Of a stretch of DNA of 64,000 nucleotides, positions 25,901-35,200 are shown in pieces. Within the stretch, counting starts at the first letter, position 1. Every line of letters starts with the position of its first letter. The notes below the pieces were generated by a model. The model ran no database searches, was not told the origin of the DNA, and worked only from the letters and a program-made list of their open reading frames with translations. The DNA comes from Chondrosia reniformis (lineage: Eukaryota; Porifera; Demospongiae; Chondrillida; Chondrillidae), in assembly GCA_947172415.1 (NCBI GenBank), contig OX359199.1:2568001-2632000 (forward strand), written 5' to 3'. A program made the position numbers and the translations under genes.

Positions 25901-28900
25901 TGAAAGAATCACCACTAATTGAATGAATGAATTGAATGAAGGCTAATTGCAAGCTTGTAGCTCACAAAGAATCACCACTAATTGAATGAATGAAGGCTAA
26001 TTGCAAGCTTGTAGCTCTGAAAGAAGTAGTTCGAGTTTAAAAAACTCGTGGGGCCTGCACCCCAGCAAACTCAAACCACTTGGCTTATAGTTCTTAGATG
26101 TCCGGTCATCGCTTGATTGCCGTTAATTTTTCAAGGCTATATCTTGTAGAAAACGTTTTTACGCAGGCTCTACATTACATAGTATTAGTAAAGGTGGTTT
26201 CTAAATCCTTTTTGTTCGTTTAATATTCGACGCTAAGGAAGAGAAAGCTAGTTTTAAGCTAGAAAACGAAAGCCAGCGGACATAGCCAGCAGAACATCCG
26301 CCATTTTCACCACTAATTGAATGAATGAAGGCTAATTGCAAGCTTGTAGTTAGTTTAAGGGGGAAACATGAGGGAGGCATTGCTGTGGCAATTGTGACTC
26401 AGTGGCAGAGCAACTGGTGGTCATAACCAAATGTCCTAGGTTCAATTCCCAACAATTGCTTTTTTATATTTTCCTTCTTAATGATGTTTCAGACTGATTA
26501 TAAGTACTTGTGGTTTGATTATCACTTTGATTATTCATGGTTGTCTAGTCTTGGTTCATTTACCACAGGAGGATTCAAGACTCTCATACGTGATGGAAGA
26601 TGATTCCTATGACATGGATAAACTGGATACTAGTGACTTTATGTACGAGTATTTGATTTGTAGTATATATAACTACCAACTTGTGGTTTACATTGACCAT
26701 TAACTATATATTTGTGTCCCTTGTGAACTGTTGTCTACAAAACTATTTTTGCAGGTTTTCCAGGAAGCCATCAGTCAAGGTTGCGCCAATAGTATCAAAT
26801 CCTTCCCTTACAGTAATGAGACTTTTTGGTGGGTGGCGATACACTATACACAATAAGAAGCCTATATTTTGAGTTTCATTTTGTTTTTACTCTCCTCTAC
26901 TATATAATGCATTAAGTACTATTTTTATTTAATAGGTGACTACATGCAAATGATGACATTATTGGATCCTATTGCATTTGATGTTTTGAAGTGCATGACA
27001 CACCTATTTGATTATCTTCTATACACAGTAAGTTCCTATATAGAGCTATTAGTGTGATACATCAGCCTATCACAAATGAAACACTTGTGGTTTTATTATA
27101 AGTGAAGGTGGAGGCTACAGTCTAAATGAGATATACAAATGTGGGACATGCATGTACCTATATGTTAGCGTGATATGCCAAAATATGTACAGTGTCTCTT
27201 ATTCTCTTAGGTGTTCATTTTCTTTTCAAAATATCAAGTAAGATTAACCTTGTAATGTTATGTCATAATCAGTTATCAAGTGTGTGCATATATGTAGAGT
27301 TGTCTAGACAATACTGATGACTGCTCCAGTGTAAGTTGGAGACTGGAAGGTACCTTAAAAAGGATTGGAGACATGCTAATTTTGGGCCCTCGAGTGAGTT
27401 TATTTCATATTTAGATTGTATCTTGAATCTAGTTTTAACTGACTTTATGAGTGTAGCTAAGCGGGAAGCCTTCCTTTTAATGTTAATGGGGTATCTTCCT
27501 GTTGATACAGACGGCCATGTACCCACAGAGTAGACAGGTCACAGAATGCATTTTTAAATTTGAGTGGCAGACTATTTAGTCCCCAAATGCCACTCTTATT
27601 GTACATAATTATTGGCAGATGCAAGTATATACGTACCTTAAAGGGATGGGATAATAATTTAACCCACATCTATTTAACACTTTTTTCTACTCCTTTTATA
27701 GACTGCAAGTAATCCTTTACCTCAGGAAGGAAAGGTTTGAAAGTTTCATAATAAATAGTTCAATATTATGCATAAATATGTATATACGTATGTGTATTAT
27801 ACAAGTGATGTCAGGGAGAGTAAGCATTACATGCTAAAGTAATGCTTAGACAGTTACACTTTTAATGTATGTAACTGTTTGAGGTTATAATCATACCACT
27901 TTAACCTGCTACATACTAAATGAGTTATACACGTTTCTTGGCAGGTTCAGAAACCTGTTTTGTTTTTCGAATTGAAATCAATGTTGGATGACCCTTCTAA
28001 TTTGTATGGATTTCGCTCAAGACTGGTAGCTTTGGAATCCTTGTAAGTGGTACTGGTAGGAACACTCTCGTCACCAAGATATAATACAATGCTGTTTTCT
28101 GCAGGAGACACTTACGTATGTATGTACATCTTGTATTAGTATGTGCGTAGCTTATCACTGATATTTAAGACTGTAATATAATAAACTCTCAACTAATGAT
28201 TGTTAACATTGTGTGTTATAATGTTGCTAACCACAGTCATCACATTCTAGCTCTGTCCTCAATTAGAGTGTTTCTGGCGTCAGAGTTCCAAACTATTGTA
28301 CCAACTTTAGAGAAGTTAATTCCAGAATCAAAGCATGGTTTCCTAAGTCAATATAACTCCCAAGTAAGAATTTATACTTTTACTTTTTCTACTGTATGGC
28401 TATTTAATCGGCTACTTAATCAGCTACGTACTTAAGTAAACATGTATTTGATGTTTGATTAATTGTTGTTAGCAAAGATCTGTGTTTGGTTGTAGAACTC
28501 CTAATTATACATAAAACAGTCTTATAACCTCTATTCTATGTCCACAGTATACTATAGCTAGCATAGCATTATTTACTAGCAAATATTAGGATAATTCATG
28601 TCCAACTCCTATATGTCCTAGACTGTATTTGTTGTTCAAGAGTTGAGGGAACCCATTTATGAGCCTGTCTTTGGAGCCATTTTCAGCAAACCAAAGGTAA
28701 TTACTTGCATTTGTAGTATGTAAACAGTACAACAAGCTGAAACAGAACCATTACCACAAGAATAATGTAGATCAGCTTGATGTACCTCTGACATTTTTCT
28801 GGTATACAAATCTCTAATCAAATATGTGCTATGCTTGTTTTCCAAGCTTTCAAACTCCAATGCCGTTATTTATATTTTAGTTTGTTGGAGTGTACATCGT

Positions 28901-30705
28901 ATTATATATACATACATACATATCCTAACAGTGGGACCTCCATATACGCAAGGATAATTTGGAACAAACAACTATGGCATTTACGTATATAGAGGTTGCC
29001 TAACAGTTAAATGTTATCATACCCATAGTGTACTAAGCTTTCCTTAAGTGCCCAATTTTTATTACCTGATCTCCACCCAGATGATATCATCAATGGCTTC
29101 AGTGAGGTGGGACATTAAGGAACTTCTGTCTGAACACAGCCCTTTTGTTGATGAATTATTACAGGTATATAGAGACTACACAGGAAATCAAATTCATGCT
29201 TTTTAGCAGAAATATACGTATAATCTCAAAGGCCATCTTGCTGGACTTATATATAACTAAAAGGAGGCTTAGAAACGTAATATTTAACACATGTTAATTA
29301 GACTGTGTTTTATTTTCTAGGATGTCAGAAATTTCAAAACTCATTTTGAGGATGTAGAAAAGTAAGCTTTTTCAGCAAAACGTATGCAATTTTAATTAGT
29401 GTATATTGATTTAATGTCATACGTAAAATTGTAGAGAGCTTCCACTTTCAGATGATGTTAAGACATTAGTTTGGAAGGAAGGAGTGAGAAGAATCAATAT
29501 TGCTTTTGTAGATGGGTAAGATCTGTTGTATAGCTGTTTAATTTATGTTTGTTCTTACTATTTTTGTGTTCCATGATAATCGGTGATTTTGCTGTCTGTT
29601 CACCCCTGTAAATCAATCTTCACTGTAAACAACGGAAGTGCATGAAACAACTTTTCCTTGTTGTTCACTTGTATTTATAAGGTCCTCTGCTATTACTACT
29701 GTAATTATACCTTGAGTGTCTAAGGACATACGTAGCTGATTAATCTTTTGTTGGATGTTGCATAGCTGAGGGTCTACTTCAGTGACTGATACTGGTCAGT
29801 AGGTGTCTTCTTTTATGGCCACTTCTTACCTCTATTTAAAGGTTACTGTAGAGTACTTGTTATAAGCTACATTGTAGCAATTGCAGCTCGGTGGCAGAGC
29901 ACTGGTGATTATAACCAGCTGTCCTTGGTTTGACTCCCAACAATTGCTTTTTTTCTTTTTTCCCTCTTCAATTCAATTATTCACGTACTTTCTGCTGGAT
30001 GGGTAATCAGTAGGAAGCATACACTTGCTCTAAATCTTGTCATTGAGCTGTAGCCTATATATAATATTCTTTGTATAATAGATTTTCCCAAGCAAAATCT
30101 TGTAGCAATGAAGGCAGAGCACTCATGCAGCTAGACTATCAACAATTCCTGACTAAGCTGAAAAGTATTTCTGATATTAGGTTAGCTTGCCAAACTAGGA
30201 GTATGGCATTTCAGAATTGACATCATATCCCGACATAGCATACGGCCTGGTGCATTTTTCTAAGTGATTAGCTAATTATTTGATGACTTACTTTATGTGA
30301 TAATCTTTGTATGAAAGAATGCAATGGTACTTAATAAATTAGATTGCCATCCATCTTTATCTCATAGTATTCTTTCCCATTATATGCATGCCCTATATGC
30401 ATTTGTATTCAAATGGTTGTCTTGCTCTGTTAGGCAATTTCCTCAGCAAGAATATGTAGAGCAGTACATCAAAGCCTACTATCTTTCAGAGCAAGATTTA
30501 ATCAAATGGATACAAGAACATAAGGTCTGCTTATTAAGGCTGTGCATGGTATACGTACGTATGTCTGAACCACACTACTCTCGTACAGGAATATTCTCAA
30601 AAGCAGTTAAATGCCCTCATTCATAGTGGTGTTGGATCCCACATTGGGAAGAAAGCCAAACAGAAGCTGTTAAGTCTGTTTGATTATGATGACAGACAGA
30701 GTTGA
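13998..30705 (+). CDS. VPS50: VPS50 / syndetin, EARP and GARP-II tethering subunit (35 coding exons)
   Basis: Exons: 13998-14042, 14233-14277, 14424-14489, 14557-14628, 15506-15559, 15672-15742, 15981-16098, 16450-16485, 16624-16706, 16898-16940, 18203-18301, 19462-19551, 19889-19954, 20015-20062, 20797-20946, 21590-21684, 22963-23061, 23597-23687, 25431-25470, 25572-25657, 26569-26648, 26755-26828, 26936-27027, 27211-27237, 27298-27393, 27702-27734, 27945-28042, 28267-28363, 28622-28696, 29081-29164, 29321-29361, 29435-29515, 30082-30180, 30434-30524, 30589-30705. Phases join to 2682 nt, about 893 aa (human 964). VPS50 replaces VPS54 in the EARP tether with VPS51, 52 and 53 on recycling endosomes. 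Diagnostic blocks: EFTGSKSS...[43 protein letters not shown], and the C-terminal [17 protein letters not shown] plus [13 protein letters not shown]. The first two exons are the least certain but keep frame. Confidence 0.93.
15180..15296. repeat. G-rich dispersed repeat fragment
   Basis: A G-run-rich block (agtctaggggggcaaa, ending gaagcagccctgaat) that recurs near 38044-38165 and, in related or reverse form, at 4540-4690 and 6490-6690. It occurs only in introns. No coding capacity. Confidence 0.6.
19120..19391. mobile_element. MITE-like element with short inverted ends
   Basis: In a VPS50 intron. Begins catatactccgttgcg and ends cgacggagtatat, short imperfect terminal inverted repeats enclosing about 250 bp of GC-richer, non-coding sequence. 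No target duplication was settled. Confidence 0.45.
20170..20370. repeat. Fold-back repeat, copy 1
   Basis: Ends are inverted: tatctttgagatggtt at the left and aaccatctcaaagata at the right. The centre holds an actgatgaggacccccc block followed by agggtcaaaact, a hammerhead-like core that has lost the GAA. Further copies lie near 21100-21285 and 23127-23280, and a related one at 41930-42090. Confidence 0.65.
21100..21285. repeat. Fold-back repeat, copy 2
   Basis: Same family as 20170-20370, with ends tgagatggttcatcttta and taaagatgaaccatctca. The hammerhead-like centre is more eroded (gaggaagaccccagggtc). Confidence 0.65.
21740..21870 (-). repeat. Dispersed Penelope-like terminal fragment with ribozyme-like motif
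   Basis: Reverse-strand copy of the block found at 37160-37320, the 3' side of the Naiad-type element. It contains the hammerhead-like 46-mer at 21820-21865 and the aagaccTATAGGGAACTAAg block. In a VPS50 intron, with no coding sequence. Confidence 0.7.
21820..21865 (-). ncRNA. Hammerhead ribozyme-like motif, copy 3
   Basis: 46 nt on the minus strand. Ends GGUUCG and UGGCCC pair only partly, with two G-U pairs and one mismatch. Core CUGAUGA, stem II GGG with CCC, GAA, then stem III ACAG with CUGU and GUC at the cleavage position. Homologous to 37170-37215. Confidence 0.6.
22736..22781 (-). ncRNA. Hammerhead ribozyme-like motif, copy 1 (complete pairing)
   Basis: 46 nt on the minus strand in a VPS50 intron. 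All hammerhead elements are in order: stem I GUGCUA, core CUGAUGA, stem II GGAG with a 7-nt loop and CUCC, then GAA, stem III AAGG directly followed by CCUU, C at the cleavage position, and UAGCAC closing stem I. Stem III has no loop, as in the minimal hammerheads of Penelope-like elements and animal retrozymes, which act best as dimers or tandem copies. Confidence 0.85.
23127..23285. repeat. Fold-back repeat, copy 3
   Basis: Shares the right end aaagatgaaccatctcaaag and the adjoining tagaagaaatt tail with copies 1 and 2; the left end is gaagatgattcatctttt. The inner part is shorter. Confidence 0.6.
24151..24300. repeat. Tandem repeat, about 50-52 bp, three copies
   Basis: Three head-to-tail copies of a unit starting catttagg and containing gactagaaacatgcttgtag, in a VPS50 intron. 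Confidence 0.85.
25900..26350. repeat. Duplicated block interrupted by a 270-bp dispersed element
   Basis: The block ccactaattgaatgaatg...gctaattgcaagcttgtag occurs at about 25910, 25975 and 26310. The third copy sits just after the dispersed element 26036-26307, which suggests that element inserted into, or was duplicated along with, this repeat. Confidence 0.7.
26036..26307 (+). mobile_element. Dispersed non-autonomous element, copy 1
   Basis: Starts gtagttcgagtttaaaaaac and ends catccgccatttt. A reverse-complement copy lies at 31798-32088 and shares the blocks aaaaactcgtgggg, aaaacgttttta/taaaaacgttttc and gaagagaaagct. No coding frame. Confidence 0.75.
26388..26459 (+). mobile_element. 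tRNA-derived SINE head, copy 1
   Basis: 72 nt with a tRNA layout: GCAATTG and CAATTGC form a perfect 7-bp acceptor-like stem, CTCAGTGGCAGAGC resembles the A box and GGTTCAATTCC the B box. A T-rich tail follows. A poor anticodon loop and dispersed copies argue for a SINE or tRNA pseudogene, not a working tRNA. Confidence 0.75.
29877..29947 (+). mobile_element. tRNA-derived SINE head, copy 2
   Basis: 71 nt, same family as 26388-26459: GCAATTG/CAATTGC ends, A-box-like GCTCGGTGGCAGAGC, CTGGT/ACCAG anticodon-like stem, B-box-like GGTTTGACTCC, then a run of T. In a VPS50 intron. Confidence 0.75.
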
Positions 30706-31797
30706 GCCAATTGTATATTTATATGATCAAACCTAACTGTTTTAATGAATTGCCTAAACAGAATTTTCTGTACCATAAGTACATGCATACACCTCAAAAT
30801 GTTACAGTATCTATGTCAAAACAATAATGTAATGTGAATAATTACTGGAAATTGATAAACCAACCAAATGACTAAGTTTTATTTTAGCTGGGGACCACAG
30901 TCCTATTGTAGATGGTAACCAGTAGTTACCTCCGATCCCAGTCATTCAAGTTAAAAAAATCAAAGAACCACACATAGCTGCATGTTTTACCCTCTCTGAA
31001 GGGCTCACCAGTGTGGTATGCTTTACTTTGATGCTACATGGTCAGTTTGCTGGTTTTATGATTATCCATATGACCTACATATATACACATTACGCATGCT
31101 ATATATAAGTATAGAACCATACCATGGGCTTTAGGTTAAGATGCATTGCTTTATTCATTTATGATCCAGGGAGATCCTTATCTTCTTATGTATGATCCAG
31201 GGAGATTCTTATCTTCTTATGTATGATCCAGGGAGATCCTTATTTTCTTGTGTATGATCCAGGGAGATCCTTATCTTCTTATGTATGATCCAGGGAGATC
31301 CTTATCTTCTTATGTATGATCCAGGGAGATCCTTATTTTCTTATGTATGATCCAGGGAGATCCTTATTTTCTGAGAATGTTCTTAAGTATATGTACCTGT
31401 ATGTGTGAATAATTTAAAACACCAAATGATTGTACATATTAGTCTAAGAGACATATGAATAGAATAGGCTAATACATCCATCACCAATGGGTTTAGGCAG
31501 GCCTAAATCTATATAGGTACTTGGAGAAGAATACTTACAATGCATAAAGTTTCTTCTTTGGTTTTCTAGTACTTACAGCTCTTGCTGGAATTCTCCACTT
31601 AAATCTATCAGTTAGCCCGCAAGTCTTTGTCTTCGGGGTCAAAGGGCTGTCTGCATGCATTTCGCTAGCCTTGGCCTCTGGTTGAACTAGACCTTGTTTT
31701 GCTTCTTTTTGGGGCGCCGCAGGCGCCCCTATATTGTTTTCAGAAATTATGTTAACGTATGGCTTCCTGTTCGTAGTCTTGTATATATATATCTGTC
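30706..31797. other. Intergenic, VPS50 to RTK
   Basis: The VPS50 3' UTR should begin here. The block near 30840-30960 is a dispersed repeat also seen at 16970-17115 and 23765-23840 (shared agctggggaccacagtccta type sequence). A 31-bp tandem array follows at 31161-31372. GGGGCGCC/GGCGCCCC-type palindromes lie near 31711-31730 and 32047-32063. No gene is recognised. Confidence 0.6.
31161..31372. repeat. 31-bp tandem repeat, about seven copies
   Basis: Near-identical head-to-tail units beginning atgatccagggagatcctta, between VPS50 and the RTK gene. The high identity suggests recent expansion. Confidence 0.95.
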
Positions 31798-32088
31798 AAA
31801 AAATGGCGGACGTTCGGCTAGCTTTCGTTTTCTAGCTTAAAATTAGCTTTCTCTTCCTTAGCGTAGAACATTGAACGAACGAAATGGACTTAAAAGCCAC
31901 CCTTATTAATACTGTGTAACGTAAAGCTTGCGCAAAAACGTTTTCTACGAGATATGGCCTTGAAAAATTGACGGCCAACAAGAGTCGATCGGAAATCGGT
32001 TAACCGGATATCTATGAGAACCAGCCAAGTAATTCGAGTTTACTTAGGGGCGCCTGGCGCCCCACGAGTTTTTTAAACTCGAACTACT
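31798..32088 (-). mobile_element. Dispersed non-autonomous element, copy 2
   Basis: Reverse-complement relative of 26036-26307. Its end (actcgaactac) lies about 210 bp upstream of the RTK start codon, so it forms part of the RTK 5' flank. Confidence 0.75.
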
Positions 32089-32236
32089 TGTTTTTTTCAA
32101 TTTTCGATTTGCTTGGCCGACCGCGGAATGACACTAGATGGCTTGCTATGTCTATAGTTATTTTGGTGAAAGTTCTCAAGTTTTGCCATGCAGTTGTACG
32201 ACCTCTGATGATGCTATTGAATGGCTCTCCAGTGCT

Positions 32237-32245
32237 ATAAATGAA
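32237..32245 (+). promoter_or_regulatory. Possible TATA box of the RTK gene
   Basis: The ctataaatg string lies about 55-60 bp upstream of the start codon at 32298, a plausible distance if the 5' UTR is short. Position and composition are the only support. Confidence 0.35.
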
Positions 32246-32297
32246 GGGCTCGTGTGTCGTATAGCTATAGACTGTTAAACGCGGTTTTTATGAAGTG

Positions 32298-35200
32298 ATG
32301 GCTATTATTTCGGCTCTTGTAAGCCTGGTTGTCTTGTTTTCTACTCTGAGTCGTGTCACAGAAGGGCTCCCTGCATGCTTGGAAGGACTGATGACTTTGG
32401 AGTGTCGTGCCAAATGTATAGTCACATCATCTCCACGCACAGTAAGCAATTATAAATCTGTACTTAGCTATACTATCTGTACGATTTCCCGTTAAGTATA
32501 AGTACGTTATGGTCCGACTTTATAGGGTCGTCATACTATGCCAAATCGCCGACAAGAATCGACTGAGGGCGTAATCGAAGAATGTTTAAAAACCTGCAAC
32601 TGCTCAGGATCAAAGCCTTCAAATGGAACTGTGAGTTTAGTTTAATCTTTGAATACATGTTATACGTGTCTCATATTCCTCTGGATAAACCCCATCCACT
32701 CATGAGCGCAGGGTCGAACCGAAGTTCACTTGATGGGAACCAGAGTCTCCCCTTATATAATTAGCCACTCAGAGATGTTCGAGCATGGCATACGACGGAT
32801 GTTTTGAAGTTCCACCCTTTTGTTCATTGCGCTCCTCAAGAGACATGAGTGGGTAGGGGTAAAATCCAGAGTCGAAGTCATAGCTACAGATCTTAAAGTC
32901 CCCTATATTTTGTATGTATACATATATTTGATGTTAATTTCTTATTACTATGTAGGCAGTGTGTCCATTTTCTGAGGTGTCTTGCAATTCATCTGCGATC
33001 ACGGATATTCAATGGACTGTCAACACTACCACATCAACAGCCAACATTACAAGAATCTCTTCAAGTGGACCTTTAACAAATACGTAAGTCAAGCACATGT
33101 ACAAATAATATAGGTATTAGTTATATGGGTTTTATACGTTACGAGTCACGAGGGCGGGTATAAGTGATATTTACTCCGCCGCTTCTTATCATTATTTTGG
33201 CGGGAACTTTCAGGATGGCTCATCTAGCATCTGGTTGGTTTTGCTTAAATGCTGACGATTTTATAGAATGCTCTTGCCCTGACTACTCCAACTGTCATAA
33301 ATGTAAGGAGAATTGTCCACTCCCCAAAAAGAAATGTCTTAGTTTACCATATTTGGGCAGGGATATAATAGGATTTAAGAAGCCGATGGCAGTCCATAGC
33401 TTCTTAAAGGGCCACTGACATGCTATTTTTTCTTTTGCTTAAAAGTTAGGTATAATATAGAGTACTCTAACAGTGTAAATTAAAATGGTCAGATGGTCAG
33501 AAGGACATAAAAGGCCAAGGCCTTTATATACGTATGTGATGTCCCTTGTGTACAAGTTTCAAAAAGGTCTCTAACCCTGTTGATTATGCGAATGTATGCA
33601 ACCAACTGTCGGTATTCTTAGCTCCCTCACAAGGCAAATCAAATCTGCTGTGGTCATTAGCTGAGACCCCTTTAAGACTGGAACCTTTGTTGATATATAA
33701 CATGCAGATGCATCATCTTCAGTCAATATTAAGGTGTGAAAAGGTAATTGGTAGGCCATGTGTTCTACCTTGGTTGATCTGTATCAACTACTATCATAGT
33801 TGAGGATTTCAAAGCCTGCAACAGTGTGATTAAAGTCTTGTACTGTTTAAAATACTGATTATCCTATGGGTCACTTATATTTCTGTGTTTGGGCATACCA
33901 TGGATAGCTGAAGTATAGGGACAACACATGCGTGTATCATTATCAGCTAATAAACTTACAACTATACCATTTATGTAATTGATTATCTTTTGAGTGGCAC
34001 ATCTTTAAGTTAAGTCTTTTTGATCATCTAAAGACGCAGTTGATTTATTTTCTTATTAATCAGACATTTCGACCCTGTACCTATACTATACAAAATTGAT
34101 CATGTAATGGTTGAATTAACACAAATGCATGTATAGTATATGTAAGCTAGCCCCTCACTAGTTAAGAAGTGTAGCAATAAGCGGTGTAAAACATGTCCCT
34201 CTTTAGTTACTGGCCCTACTTTTAAGAGTTCAGTTACTGGCAGGACCTATCAAGTCCGTAGCCCTTGTGGTCCCCTAGGATGCCAGAGTAGGAATGTTGT
34301 GTATCTTATTACTTGTAAACAATGTGATGTACAGTATGTAGGAGAAACCTCTCAGATGCTTAGGAGTAGAATGAACAACCATAGGACTAGTACCAAAGGT
34401 TTTAAGCCACTGTATCTTTACAATCACTTTAATTCTGATAACCATAGTTTTGATGATGCCTTGATTATGCCCATAGAACAGATACCTGAGACACCTAATT
34501 CTACTAGCCTCAGACTACTGAGAGAAGCGTTCTGGTACAAGGAACTCTGCTCTATTTACCCATATGGACTTAACGATAACATTAAAGGCGTTGGCAATAT
34601 TTCAAAACTTAAAAAAGAAATCATCGTATGGAACCTTTTTAATCGCTTATCTCATAAAAGACGGCATCGGCGCTCCAATCTAAAATCGACAGGCAGTAGT
34701 CATAACGCTGCCTACGACCCTGAATGGCTCAAAGAACGACTACCACTTTACAAGAACGTTGGCTTTCTAGCCAAACTTAAACGCGATACTTTTGCATTAC
34801 CAGCTCGACACCTTCATCGTTTGTTAAACTCGGTACAATGTCTCATCGATACCCCAGAAACACCTTTTCCACTTAGACTTATGCTAATGATTAAAGACGT
34901 TATTAAAGCACGCGCTTCAGCCAGCCTTCCCAAACACCCAACGAAAACGACAAGTCCAGAAGGGTTTCTTAAAATCGTGTTTCATAATAAAGGTGTAGAA
35001 AAAATAGGCCTCTCAGGTATCTTAAACCAAAAGTTAGTGTTAGAAACTGTCCCACCCTTTATACAAAACAAAGAGCCCCCATGTGTAGTATATAAGTATA
35101 CCCAACCAATAGGACCTCAAATCTTTAACTTTTCACAAGCCTCCAAGTCAGATGTTTTTAGAAAACCAGAACCATGTGAGTGTCACAAGTCCCCCTTCAT

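Noticed and set aside
26388..26459. Functional tRNA gene
   Set aside because: Anticodon loop does not fit the cloverleaf well, and similar copies with T-rich tails occur elsewhere; SINE preferred.
27336..27533. Plus-strand frame over a VPS50 exon
   Set aside because: It includes the VPS50 exon 27298-27393 and intron read-through; not a separate gene.
31161..31372. CRISPR-like array
   Set aside because: Units are contiguous 31-bp tandem repeats without unique spacers, in an animal genome.
33164..33418. Cys-rich frame in RTK intron 3
   Set aside because: Looks domain-like at first (CSCPDYSNCHKCKENC), but it has no fitting splice sites, and exons 3 and 4 join in phase without it.
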